From Vallitalea okinawensis (lineage in GTDB: Bacteria > Bacillota > Clostridia > Lachnospirales > PQDH01): a stretch of 47,914 nucleotides of DNA. The DNA lies in the NCBI RefSeq assembly GCF_002964605.1, contig NZ_PQDH01000025.1:1-47914 (forward strand), given 5' to 3'. Both the position numbers and the translations under genes were made by a program. How positions within the stretch are numbered: position 1 is the stretch's first letter; each line of letters starts with the position of its first letter. Positions 17,414-25,712 of this stretch are shown here, piece by piece. The notes under the pieces are model-generated. The model was not told the origin of the DNA and searched no databases. It saw only the letters and a list, made by a program, of their open reading frames with translations.

Positions 17414-18817
17414 TTATAAATTAAAATATCTTTCAGCATTATTATAGCTTATATCTTGTATCATCTTTCCTAACCATGGTAGATCATTTGGATATTCCCC
17501 TTCTTCTACCCATGTACCAATCATATTACATAGAATCCTTCTAAAATATTCATGGCGTGTATAGGATAAGAAGCTTCTTGAATCTGTTAGCATACCAACA
17601 AATCGGCTTAGTAGTCCTAAGTTAGCTAGTGCAGTCATTTGACGAATCATACCATCTTTTTGGTCATTGAACCACCAACCTGACCCAAACTGTATCTTAC
17701 CTGCAACGCCTCCACCTTGGAAACAACCAAGAGCTGTTCCAAGAACTTCATTATCCTTAGGGTTAAGACAGTAAAGAATTGTCTTAGGTAATTTATTAGT
17801 TCTCTCAAGACTATTTAAGAACTGAAGTAAGGGTCTTGCAATATTACTATCATCAATAGCGTCAAACCCTGTATCTGGACCAAGCAAATCCATCATACGG
17901 CTATTATTATTACGAACCGTCCCCATATGTAATTGCATAACCCAATCATATTTGGCATACAGACATCCTAAATAATTCAATACAAAAGTTTTGTATTTTT
18001 TAATTTCTGAATTAGAAAGTTCTTCGCCATTCAATGCCTTCATTAATGCAAGATTAACTTCTTCTGTTGACCCTTCTTCATAAACAATAGGATCAAGAGC
18101 ATGATCAGATAAACGACATCCAACTTCATGGAAATATTGGACCCTTTGTTCTAAAGCTTCTAATAAATCATCTAAACTCATTATTTCTTTATCTGTTATA
18201 TCACCAAGCTTTTTAATCCAAGATGCAAATTCCACCTTGTCAATATTAATCCCCTTATCAGGTCTAAAAGCTGGTAGAACTTTCACATCATTAAAACTCT
18301 TGTCTCCTTGAATGACTTTATGTGAGGCTAAATCATCAATAGGATCGTCAGTGGTGCAAATAACTTTAACATTGGAATTCTTGATTAGTCCTCTTGCTGT
18401 AAATCGCTCTTCTTTTAACATGTCATTACATGTGTGATAGATTTCTTTAGCTGTTGCAGGTGTCAGATGACTATCAACACTAAAATAACGCTTAAGCTCT
18501 AGATGCGTCCAATGATACAGTGGGTTACCGATGCAATAAGGTATGGTTTCAGCCCATTTCATGAATTTTTCTTCATCACCAGCATCTCCTGTTATAAATC
18601 TTTCATCGACACCATTACTTCGCATCGCTCGCCATTTATAGTGATCTCCACCAAGCCACACTTCTGTCATGTTCTTATAACTTTTGTTATTTGCAATTTC
18701 CTTGGGATTAAGATGACAGTGATAATCATAAATAGGCATTTCTTTAGCAAAATCGTGAAAGAGTCTTTCAGCTGTTTTATTCTTTAATAGAAAATTCTCA
18801 TCCATAAATTGTCTCAT
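17414..18817 (-). CDS. uxaC: glucuronate/galacturonate isomerase UxaC
   Basis: UxaC converts D-glucuronate to fructuronate and D-galacturonate to tagaturonate in the cytosol. Family marks are YDYHCHL near residue 35, VICTTDDPIDDLA, LPAFRPDK, CRLSDHALDP, LHMGTVRNNN, CLNPKDNEVL and GSGWWFNDQKDGM. At 467 residues it matches the family length. The ATG at 18817 is chosen because GGAGG lies 8 bases upstream; an ATG at 18832 overlaps that site. It is the last gene of a tightly packed uxaB-uxaA-uxaC operon, starting 15 bases after the uxaA stop. Confidence 0.96.
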   Translation of the reverse strand: MRQFMDENFLLKNKTAERLFHDFAKEMPIYDYHCHLNPKEIANNKSYKNMTEVWLGGDHYKWRAMRSNGVDERFITGDAGDEEKFMKWAETIPYCIGNPLYHWTHLELKRYFSVDSHLTPATAKEIYHTCNDMLKEERFTARGLIKNSNVKVICTTDDPIDDLASHKVIQGDKSFNDVKVLPAFRPDKGINIDKVEFASWIKKLGDITDKEIMSLDDLLEALEQRVQYFHEVGCRLSDHALDPIVYEEGSTEEVNLALMKALNGEELSNSEIKKYKTFVLNYLGCLYAKYDWVMQLHMGTVRNNNSRMMDLLGPDTGFDAIDDSNIARPLLQFLNSLERTNKLPKTILYCLNPKDNEVLGTALGCFQGGGVAGKIQFGSGWWFNDQKDGMIRQMTALANLGLLSRFVGMLTDSRSFLSYTRHEYFRRILCNMIGTWVEEGEYPNDLPWLGKMIQDISYNNAERYFNL

Positions 18818-18832
18818 CAATTCTTCCTCCAT

Positions 18833-20320
18833 CTATAGGGTTACGCCTGTTCTGAATATTGATATTTCTTTAAAATTATTCTTTTCGTGATTGACTAATC
18901 GGCCTGAAGCTACATCAATAATGTATTGAACTAACTCTTTTACGGCTTCTTCCATGGTTTGATCATGTATGAGTTCTCCAGCATTAAAATCAATCCAATG
19001 AGGCTTTTTATTATAAATTTCCGTATTGGTTGATATTTTGATTGTAGGAATAAATCCTCCAAAAGGTGTTCCTCTTCCTGTTGTAAAGAGAACCATCTGG
19101 CACCCCGTAGCTCCTAACGCTGTGGTAGCAACTAAATCATTACCCGGCGCGGATAAAAGATTTAACCCCTTCTTAACAATACGCCCACTGTATTTAAGAA
19201 CATCTACCACTGTTGCAGATCCACCCTTTTGAACACAACCTAATGATTTATCTTCAAGTGATGAAATGCCACCTTTTTTATTACCTGGTGATGGGTTCTC
19301 ATAGACCGGTTGATCGTATTTTAAATAGTAGGATTTAAAATCATTAATCAGGCTAACAGTTGCATTAAATATTTCCCCTGATGCAGCACGGTTCATAAGC
19401 ACAGTTTCTGCTCCAAACATTTCTGGAACCTCTGTCAAAACTGTAGTTCCACCCTGTGCAATGAGAAAGTCTGAAAAAGCACCTACGAGTGGATTAGCTG
19501 TTATCCCGGATAAACCATCAGATCCACCACATTTAAGACCTACTTTTAAAACCGATAATGGTACTTCTACTCTTTCATCTTCTTTCATGGCATCATAAAG
19601 TTCTTTTAAAAGCTTACTTCCATCTTCAATCTCATCATCTACTTCTTGACTTATAAGAAACTTGACTCTTTCACCATCATAGTCTCCTAATCCTTCTTTA
19701 AAACGGTCAATTGTGTTATTCTCACATCCTAATCCAAGGACTAAGACACCTCCAGCATTAGGATGCATGACAAGATCTCTTAAGATATTGGCTGTATCCT
19801 CATGGTCTTGGCCTAATTGAGAACATCCAAAAGGATGTTTCCAGACAGAAATATCGTCAATTTCTAGATTCTCTACGCTTTCCTTCAAACGGTTAACCAT
19901 CAAATCTGCCGTTGCATTAACACATCCTACAGTAGGAATAATCCATAATTCATTACGAATCCCTACATCCCCATTGGAGCGTTTATACCCTTTAAATGTA
20001 AGCTCTTCACTGGCTTTAGCCAATTCTTTTAGTGCAGGCTCATAGCTGTACTCAAGGGTACCACTCAAATTAGTTTTGAGGTTGGATGTATGTACATGCG
20101 CTCCAGGTAAAACTCTTTGTGTAGCTCTTCCAATTGCATAACCATACTTGATTATGTTCTCACCTTCTGGAATGATTTCAATGGCCACTTTATGACCTTT
20201 AGCAACATCCATTTTCAACGTGATATCTAAGTCTTCATCTTTTAGCTGTGTGCCCTCTTTTAAATCCTTAAGAGCTACAATAACGTTATCTTTTTCATGG
20301 ATACGAATGAATTCTTTCAT
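18833..20320 (-). CDS. uxaA: altronate dehydratase UxaA
   Basis: UxaA dehydrates D-altronate to 2-keto-3-deoxygluconate with an iron cofactor. The 495-residue protein combines the N-terminal SAF-like domain (about 1-95, ending in ATQRVLPGAHVHT) with the large catalytic domain. That domain has GYKRSNGDVGIRN, PTVGCVN, HPFGCSQLGQDHE, VLGLGCENN, VGLKCGGSDGLSGITANP and the C-terminal GTPFGGFIPTIKI. Conserved cysteines for metal binding are present. Its start overlaps the uxaB stop (ATGA), indicating translational coupling. No mannonate dehydratase is present, so the galacturonate branch is the one encoded here. Confidence 0.96.
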   Translation of the reverse strand: MKEFIRIHEKDNVIVALKDLKEGTQLKDEDLDITLKMDVAKGHKVAIEIIPEGENIIKYGYAIGRATQRVLPGAHVHTSNLKTNLSGTLEYSYEPALKELAKASEELTFKGYKRSNGDVGIRNELWIIPTVGCVNATADLMVNRLKESVENLEIDDISVWKHPFGCSQLGQDHEDTANILRDLVMHPNAGGVLVLGLGCENNTIDRFKEGLGDYDGERVKFLISQEVDDEIEDGSKLLKELYDAMKEDERVEVPLSVLKVGLKCGGSDGLSGITANPLVGAFSDFLIAQGGTTVLTEVPEMFGAETVLMNRAASGEIFNATVSLINDFKSYYLKYDQPVYENPSPGNKKGGISSLEDKSLGCVQKGGSATVVDVLKYSGRIVKKGLNLLSAPGNDLVATTALGATGCQMVLFTTGRGTPFGGFIPTIKISTNTEIYNKKPHWIDFNAGELIHDQTMEEAVKELVQYIIDVASGRLVNHEKNNFKEISIFRTGVTL

Positions 20321-21756
20321 CCTAAAACCTCTTTAAGTCCAGCATCCATTCCTTTTTGATCGATTAATTCTAGATAGCCTACTACTTGATCAGTCATACC
20401 TTCTACTTGGTTTAAATCATGCCCCCATAAATCTTCTAGTTCAAGTACTCTAGATACAATATCTTTGTAATCAACTTGCTCTTGATTCCATAATTCTTGA
20501 TAAAGATCAAGTAATGTAGGGTCATCTTTAAGATTTATGGTTTCACCATTATACTCACCTTTATATAATCGTATTAATGCAGCTAAAGCGAAGGTTAATT
20601 TATGAGGCAGTTCTCCATTCAGCTCTTTGTATTTTAGAACTGATGGTAGTACGCGGGTACGGTATTTTGAATTGGAGTTAAGTGCAATACTAATGAGATA
20701 ATGCTTAATATAAGGGTTTCTAAAACGATCCATAACATCAGCAGCAAAACTCTCTAACTCTTCTTTCGATAATGATAATGTTGGGATAATCTCGTTGAAT
20801 ACAGCTTCTTTAACAAATTGCCCCATCACATCATCTTCAACAGATTCACGCACTGTTCTTAGGCCGTATAAATATGATACTGGTACCATGGAGGTATGGG
20901 CTCCGTTTAAAATACGTACTTTTCTTGTACGATAAGGTGTCATATCCTCAACAAATAGTACATTGAGACCTAATTCTCTTGCTGGGAATTCTTTTTCTAC
21001 CCAAGCTGGAGCTTCAATAACCCAAAGGTGGAATTGCTCACCTTCAACTACTAATTGGTCATCATAACCAAGCTCTTTAGTGATAGCTTCCATTCGATCC
21101 CTAGGGTATCCTGGCACAATACGATCTACAAGTGTATTACAGAACACATTAGCTTTGTTGATCCAATTTTTAAAGCCTTCATCAAGTCCCCATTGATCTG
21201 CTAACTTATTAACGATGTCTTTTAATTTATCACCATTACGATCTATCAATTCACAAGGTATAATGATCATGCCTTTGTCTTTATCGCCTTCAAAAGTTTC
21301 ATATCTTTCATAAAGCCATCTTGTTAATTTAGCTGGATAGGACTTTTGAGGTTTTGCATCAAACTTATCATTCTCTTCAAAATAAATTCCTGCTTCTGTG
21401 GTATTGGATATGATAAATCGCATGTCAGGATTCTTGGCTGTCTCTAAATAATCATTAAAGCTACTATAAGGATTAATCCCTCTGCTAATGGATTGAATAA
21501 CTTCGTATTCACTAATCGCTTCACCATTCTTGATACCTTGTAGATAAAGGGTATATAGTCCATCTTGTTCATTGAGCTTATCTACCAAACCGTTCTCAAT
21601 AGGTTGCACTACAACCACTGAACTATCAAAGTTTACTTCTTTGTTCATCTTGTGGATCATCCAGTCAGCGAATGCTCGTAAAAAGTTACCTTCCCCAAAT
21701 TGGAGAACTCGTTCTGTATATTGATTTCTTTCAAAGGTCTTTGCTGATAATTGCAT
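20317..21756 (-). CDS. uxaB: tagaturonate reductase (altronate oxidoreductase) UxaB
   Basis: UxaB reduces D-tagaturonate to D-altronate with NADH. The long-chain mannitol/uronate dehydrogenase family is recognised by the N-terminal LQFGEGNFLRAFADWMI nucleotide-binding block, then CELIDRNGD, NTLVDRIVPGYP and the catalytic KVRILNGAHTSMVPVSYL lysine-asparagine-histidine block. Starts at 21756 or 21759 fit the AGGAGG site; the GTG at 21780 does not. It is the first gene of uxaBAC. A cre-like palindrome (21807-21820) lies in the leader. 2-Keto-3-deoxygluconate kinase and aldolase are not in the window. Confidence 0.95.
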   Translation of the reverse strand: MQLSAKTFERNQYTERVLQFGEGNFLRAFADWMIHKMNKEVNFDSSVVVVQPIENGLVDKLNEQDGLYTLYLQGIKNGEAISEYEVIQSISRGINPYSSFNDYLETAKNPDMRFIISNTTEAGIYFEENDKFDAKPQKSYPAKLTRWLYERYETFEGDKDKGMIIIPCELIDRNGDKLKDIVNKLADQWGLDEGFKNWINKANVFCNTLVDRIVPGYPRDRMEAITKELGYDDQLVVEGEQFHLWVIEAPAWVEKEFPARELGLNVLFVEDMTPYRTRKVRILNGAHTSMVPVSYLYGLRTVRESVEDDVMGQFVKEAVFNEIIPTLSLSKEELESFAADVMDRFRNPYIKHYLISIALNSNSKYRTRVLPSVLKYKELNGELPHKLTFALAALIRLYKGEYNGETINLKDDPTLLDLYQELWNQEQVDYKDIVSRVLELEDLWGHDLNQVEGMTDQVVGYLELIDQKGMDAGLKEVLG

Positions 21757-21806
21757 CATTATGCCTCCTCTTATAATCACTAATATAGTTTTATTCTATT
21801 ATCTCC

Positions 21807-21820
21807 TGAAAACAATTTCA
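21807..21820. promoter_or_regulatory. cre-like palindrome before uxaB
   Basis: TGAAAACAATTTCA has matching TGAAA/TTTCA arms around a four-base centre and lies about 50 bases upstream of the uxaB start. It resembles a CcpA (cre) site but has CA in place of the central CG, so carbon catabolite control is only a suggestion. Confidence 0.4.
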
Positions 21821-21849
21821 GCGCATATTTTGTTTTATAAATGAATATA

Positions 21850-21936
21850 TTATGCATCTTTTGCTTTTTGCATAAGGTATAAGGATTTAAGTGATATCTT
21901 TTTCCAAATTCATATATTATGACATACTATTGTCAT
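21850..21936. promoter_or_regulatory. two operator-like palindromes in the uxaB/21980 divergent gap
   Basis: TTATGC/GCATAA arms lie at 21850-21875 and ATGACA/TGTCAT arms at 21919-21936. The second one overlaps where the -35 of the plus-strand gene should be, given its TATAAT at 21948-21953. Regulator unknown. Confidence 0.4.
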
Positions 21937-21979
21937 ATTTATTTTTGTATAATGAGTTAAAACTCAAGGAGTGAGATAA

Positions 21980-22411
21980 ATGGAACATTTACAGCATTGG
22001 ATTAATAATTTAATGAATTCACTTGAATCTGAAACTGAAAAAGAACTAAGTAATAAGATCATTGAAAATTGTGGCAGAGTATGTGCCAAAGAATGTGGTG
22101 CTACCAATGAAGTCAAAAAAATCATTACGAGTCTAAATGATCATAATGATATTGATATCATTCTTGAAAGAATGAATCTGGCTGGAATAGGTGGAGGCAA
22201 GTTACATAGAATAGATAATCATATATATGGTATATACGAAACATGTTATTGTCCTTCTAGAAATCTTATTAATAATACAAGCTTCTGCAATTGTACAAAA
22301 GGGTGGCTAAAAGAAGTTTTTGAAGACATATTAGGAAAAACTATAGATGTGAAGCTTGAACAAACTATTGCTCAAGGAGATTCTATGTGTAAATTCCAAA
22401 TCAGCTATTAA
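21980..22411 (+). CDS. small cysteine-rich protein with V4R-like C-terminus
   Basis: The protein has 143 residues with no signal peptide or membrane helix. Cysteines cluster as CGRVCAKEC (about 31-39), CYC, CNC and a final C in SMCKF. The C-terminal half (KGWLKEVFEDILGKTIDVKLEQTIAQGDSMCKFQI, split here in the reading) resembles the ending of V4R/4-vinyl-reductase-type ligand domains, where Cys residues and a Gly-Asp turn recur. I recall DUF6144-type proteins with similar marks but am unsure. A metal- or ligand-binding sensor is plausible. The start has AAGGAG at good spacing. It is divergent from uxaB; no functional link is proven. Confidence 0.7.
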   Translation: MEHLQHWINNLMNSLESETEKELSNKIIENCGRVCAKECGATNEVKKIITSLNDHNDIDIILERMNLAGIGGGKLHRIDNHIYGIYETCYCPSRNLINNTSFCNCTKGWLKEVFEDILGKTIDVKLEQTIAQGDSMCKFQISY

Positions 22412-22433
22412 ATTTTTTCTCTATTTGCAATAA

Positions 22434-22469
22434 AAGCACCTTAGATTTAAAGCAAAATCTAAGGTGCTT
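22434..22469. terminator. bidirectional terminator between convergent genes
   Basis: Fifteen-base stem AAGCACCTTAGATTT/AAATCTAAGGTGCTT with a six-base loop. T-rich sequence follows on the minus strand (TTTTATTG), weaker on the plus strand. Confidence 0.8.
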
Positions 22470-22527
22470 AACTTAAGTTTTGATAGTAGGGCTACTCAAT
22501 TAAATAATTATGTTGATACAGTCCCTA

Positions 22528-23367
22528 TTAATACTTATACAGACGTCTAAATAAAGACGGCGACAAACCAGTATCTTTTTTAAATTTCTTTGAAAAATAA
22601 TAAATATCTTTAAAACCAAGCTGGTAAGTAATATCTGATATATTTAATTCTGTTGACAGAAGTAAATCTTTTGCTTTTCTTAATCGAATATCGTTGATAT
22701 ATTTTTTAGGAGATACTCCAAGGCTTTTTTTAAAAATAGTCACAAAATAATTGGGATGTAGATGTATTAAGTCAGCTAATTCATTATTGGTCACATGACG
22801 ATTCAAATTATTCTCTATATAGTCAAGAACAATAGATAGCTTATTAGCTGAATGGGAAGGTGTTTTGAAAGTTATTGATGTACACTTATCAAGATAATAC
22901 TGCATGATTTCGTATAATAATGCTTTTGATTTAACTATATTGCTTATATTTTTATAATTATTACACGCTATCATTTTAATAAATAATTGCTGAATAGTAT
23001 TCTTTTCTTCATCTAACTCTAAACAGTAAGGTATTTCTATCACATCTATTAACCGAAGATTTTCATGTCCACTAATCAATGAAGAAAAATGGCAGTAATA
23101 ATGATCCAGATTTTCTTGACTTATTATGTTGAAAGTTTGTTTAGTATGGGCTGGTATAAATAGTAAACTGTTCTTCTTTGGATATAATTCCTCTCCATCA
23201 ATGTTGAGATAAATTTCACCTTCGTTGATGAGATAGATTTTATCAAGAATAGGTGTAAAATCTTCTGCTCCCCAACCTTTTCCGACAGTACTCCGATTAG
23301 CATACTCAACATTAATTGATAAATTACTTATATAATTATCCAATATATATTGTTCCATTCGATCCAT
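22528..23367 (-). CDS. AraC-family regulator, probable activator of the GH89 operon
   Basis: The regulator has 279 residues. The cupin-like N-terminus (about 30-100) contains KIYLINEGEIYLNIDGEELYPKKNSLLFIP. The helix-turn-helix region (about 178-277) contains LADLIHLHPNYFVTIFKKSLGVSPKKYI and ITYQLGFKDIYYFSKKFKKDTGLSPSLFR. The GAGG site 7 bases before the ATG supports the start. It is divergent from the GH89/GH123-like operon with a gap of about 210 bases, the usual place for a local regulator. The inducer may be an alpha-GlcNAc oligosaccharide; this is inference. Confidence 0.88.
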   Translation of the reverse strand: MDRMEQYILDNYISNLSINVEYANRSTVGKGWGAEDFTPILDKIYLINEGEIYLNIDGEELYPKKNSLLFIPAHTKQTFNIISQENLDHYYCHFSSLISGHENLRLIDVIEIPYCLELDEEKNTIQQLFIKMIACNNYKNISNIVKSKALLYEIMQYYLDKCTSITFKTPSHSANKLSIVLDYIENNLNRHVTNNELADLIHLHPNYFVTIFKKSLGVSPKKYINDIRLRKAKDLLLSTELNISDITYQLGFKDIYYFSKKFKKDTGLSPSLFRRLYKY

Positions 23368-23575
23368 AACATAACCTCATTACTAATGACATGCTTTATC
23401 GCAATTTGAATATAATTCATTTTATCATAATTTATACCTCAGTTATAGGACCATTACGTAATAATATCTTAGAAAAGTACAAATAAACCTTCAATACAAC
23501 CATTTTTATTACAAGCTAATTATGATTAAATGAAGACAGCATGATCAGGAAAAAAGTTAGGAGGCTAAAACTCTG

Positions 23576-25693
23576 ATGAAAAAAAATCTACTGGAGCATG
23601 AAAAATCAGGATATGAATTAATTAAACGCATATTACCAGATGATTATCAGAATTTCAAAATAGAAATAATAGGTAATACAGAACATGATGTATTTGAAAT
23701 TGTGACTGTTAATGAAAAAATTCTACTACGAGGTAATAATGCTGTTAGTATTGGTTCAGCACTACATTGGTATTTGAAGTTTTACTGCAATTGTCATATA
23801 TCATGGTGTGGTAATAGGTTAGAACTACCAAAACCACTTCCCCTACCTAGTACTAAAATTAGAAAGCAAACACCTAATAAATATCGATATTATCTAAATT
23901 ACTGTACGTTTAACTATTCAATGGCATGGTGGGATTGGGATCGATGGGAAAAAGAAATTGATTGGATGGCGCTAAACGGTATTAATATGCCATTATCTAT
24001 AATTGGTCATGAATATTTGTGGATTAAAGTAGGGCAGAAATTGGGCATTTCAAAAGAAAAGATGAAGGAATTCTTAACAGGTCCAGCTTTTTTTGCTTGG
24101 AACTTCATGGGTAATGTTGATGGCATTGGAGGACCATTGCCAGATTCTTGGATAGAAGAACATTATGAACTTCAAAAGAAAATATTAAAAAGACAACGTG
24201 AACTTGGAATGATGCCTGTATTACCAGGTTTTTACGGTCACATACCTCAGGCTCTAGGTGATAAACATCCATCAGCAATGATTACTCAATTAGAAAGCTG
24301 GTATGGAGTAGCAGGTGTCTATTTTCTTGATCCACAAGATAAGTTATTTGATGAAATAGCAGATATTTTTTATTCGGAACAGAAGAAACTCTATGGATCA
24401 GATCACCTCTACTCCATGGATTTATTCCATGAAGGAAGTTCACCGAATGCTTCTGAAGAATATATGCAAGAGGCAGCATTAAATGTCTATAAAAAAATGA
24501 TTGATCATGATAAAGAAGGGGTTTGGGTCATGCAAAGTTGGTCCATGCAAGAATGTATGGTTAAAGTTTTACCCTCACAACATTTAATGCTATTGGACCT
24601 TTATGGAGAACATGATCCAAAGTGGGAAAAAACAGAAGCTTTTTATGGTAAGCCATGGTTATGGTGTTTGCTGCATAACTTTGGAGGTATTAATGGACTA
24701 ACTGGTAATCTGAAAAATGTTTACAATGAACTTCATAAAGCCTATACAAGCGACCACAACGGGGATATGGTTGGTGTTGGGTTTGCTCCTGAAGCCATCG
24801 AAGAAAATCCAGTGTTTTATGATTTAGTTTCTCAGATGATATGGGATTATGATGAAGAGATTAATATGGATGAATGGATAAAAAACTATTTATTACGTCG
24901 TTATGGTAAAGAGAATGATAAAGCTATGAAAGCCTGGGAGTACTTATTAGATTCTGTATATTCAGGTGTTAATAGTTTTGGATGTACAGATTCCATTATT
25001 TGTGCTAGACCTGCTTTTGAGATTGAAAAGGTAGTTAATAGTAAAGTGAAACCCTATTTTGATTTACGTACACTCTTTAATGCTTGGGAACAACTTATCA
25101 ACGCAGCAGATCATCTCAATGGAGTTGAACCATTTGAATATGATTTGACCGATGTTGGTAGAGAAGTATTAGCTATGTACGCCAGACCTATATACCTCCA
25201 AATGATAACTGCATACAAAAATCGTAATAAGAATATCTTCATAGAACACTGGAAAGTTCTTAAGGAGTTAATCTTGGATTTAGATCAACTTGTTGGTACT
25301 CAGAAACTATTTACAACTAAGAAATGGCTAGAAGATGCCAAGTCATGGGCACACAATGATGATGAGGCCAAACTTTATGAATACAACGCCAGAATGCAAA
25401 TAACGCAATGGTGGCCAGACGTTTCTTTTCATGATTATGCTCATAAACACTGGTCAGGACTATTAAAAGAATTTTATTTAAAAAGATGGAAAATCTTTGT
25501 TAACTACTTGCATGAATCCCTGACTAGCAATCAAGAAATGGATTATCCTCAATATGAACAAGACGTTTTGCAATTTGAAAATACTTGGATAGAAAGTTGT
25601 GAGCCTATCAAAGAATCAACACACTCCGATACCATTTCTCTATCTAGAAAGCTGTACTCAAAATATAAATCTATACTTAAAAATTATAATTAA
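23576..25693 (+). CDS. alpha-N-acetylglucosaminidase, glycoside hydrolase family 89
   Basis: GH89 enzymes (human NAGLU relatives) release terminal alpha-linked N-acetylglucosamine, for example from mucin caps or heparan-type chains. The 705 residues show an N-terminal alpha/beta domain (1-90), the barrel with YRYYLNYCTFNYSMAWWDWDRWEKEIDWMALNGINMPL, and FAWNFMGN. E286 in DLFHEGSSP and E406 in GFAPEAIEENP match the two catalytic glutamates of the family. The helical C-terminal domain follows. No signal peptide or binding modules are present, unlike secreted clostridial GH89s, so it works in the cytosol. It is the first gene of a two-gene operon. Confidence 0.93.
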   Translation: MKKNLLEHEKSGYELIKRILPDDYQNFKIEIIGNTEHDVFEIVTVNEKILLRGNNAVSIGSALHWYLKFYCNCHISWCGNRLELPKPLPLPSTKIRKQTPNKYRYYLNYCTFNYSMAWWDWDRWEKEIDWMALNGINMPLSIIGHEYLWIKVGQKLGISKEKMKEFLTGPAFFAWNFMGNVDGIGGPLPDSWIEEHYELQKKILKRQRELGMMPVLPGFYGHIPQALGDKHPSAMITQLESWYGVAGVYFLDPQDKLFDEIADIFYSEQKKLYGSDHLYSMDLFHEGSSPNASEEYMQEAALNVYKKMIDHDKEGVWVMQSWSMQECMVKVLPSQHLMLLDLYGEHDPKWEKTEAFYGKPWLWCLLHNFGGINGLTGNLKNVYNELHKAYTSDHNGDMVGVGFAPEAIEENPVFYDLVSQMIWDYDEEINMDEWIKNYLLRRYGKENDKAMKAWEYLLDSVYSGVNSFGCTDSIICARPAFEIEKVVNSKVKPYFDLRTLFNAWEQLINAADHLNGVEPFEYDLTDVGREVLAMYARPIYLQMITAYKNRNKNIFIEHWKVLKELILDLDQLVGTQKLFTTKKWLEDAKSWAHNDDEAKLYEYNARMQITQWWPDVSFHDYAHKHWSGLLKEFYLKRWKIFVNYLHESLTSNQEMDYPQYEQDVLQFENTWIESCEPIKESTHSDTISLSRKLYSKYKSILKNYN

Positions 25694-25712
25694 ATGAGGT
25701 GGAGGTTTCACT

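Noticed and set aside
21930-21953. TTGTCA-TATAAT as a normal promoter for the cysteine-rich gene
   Set aside because: The spacer is only 12 bases, too short for sigma-A; only the TATAAT is kept as a likely -10.
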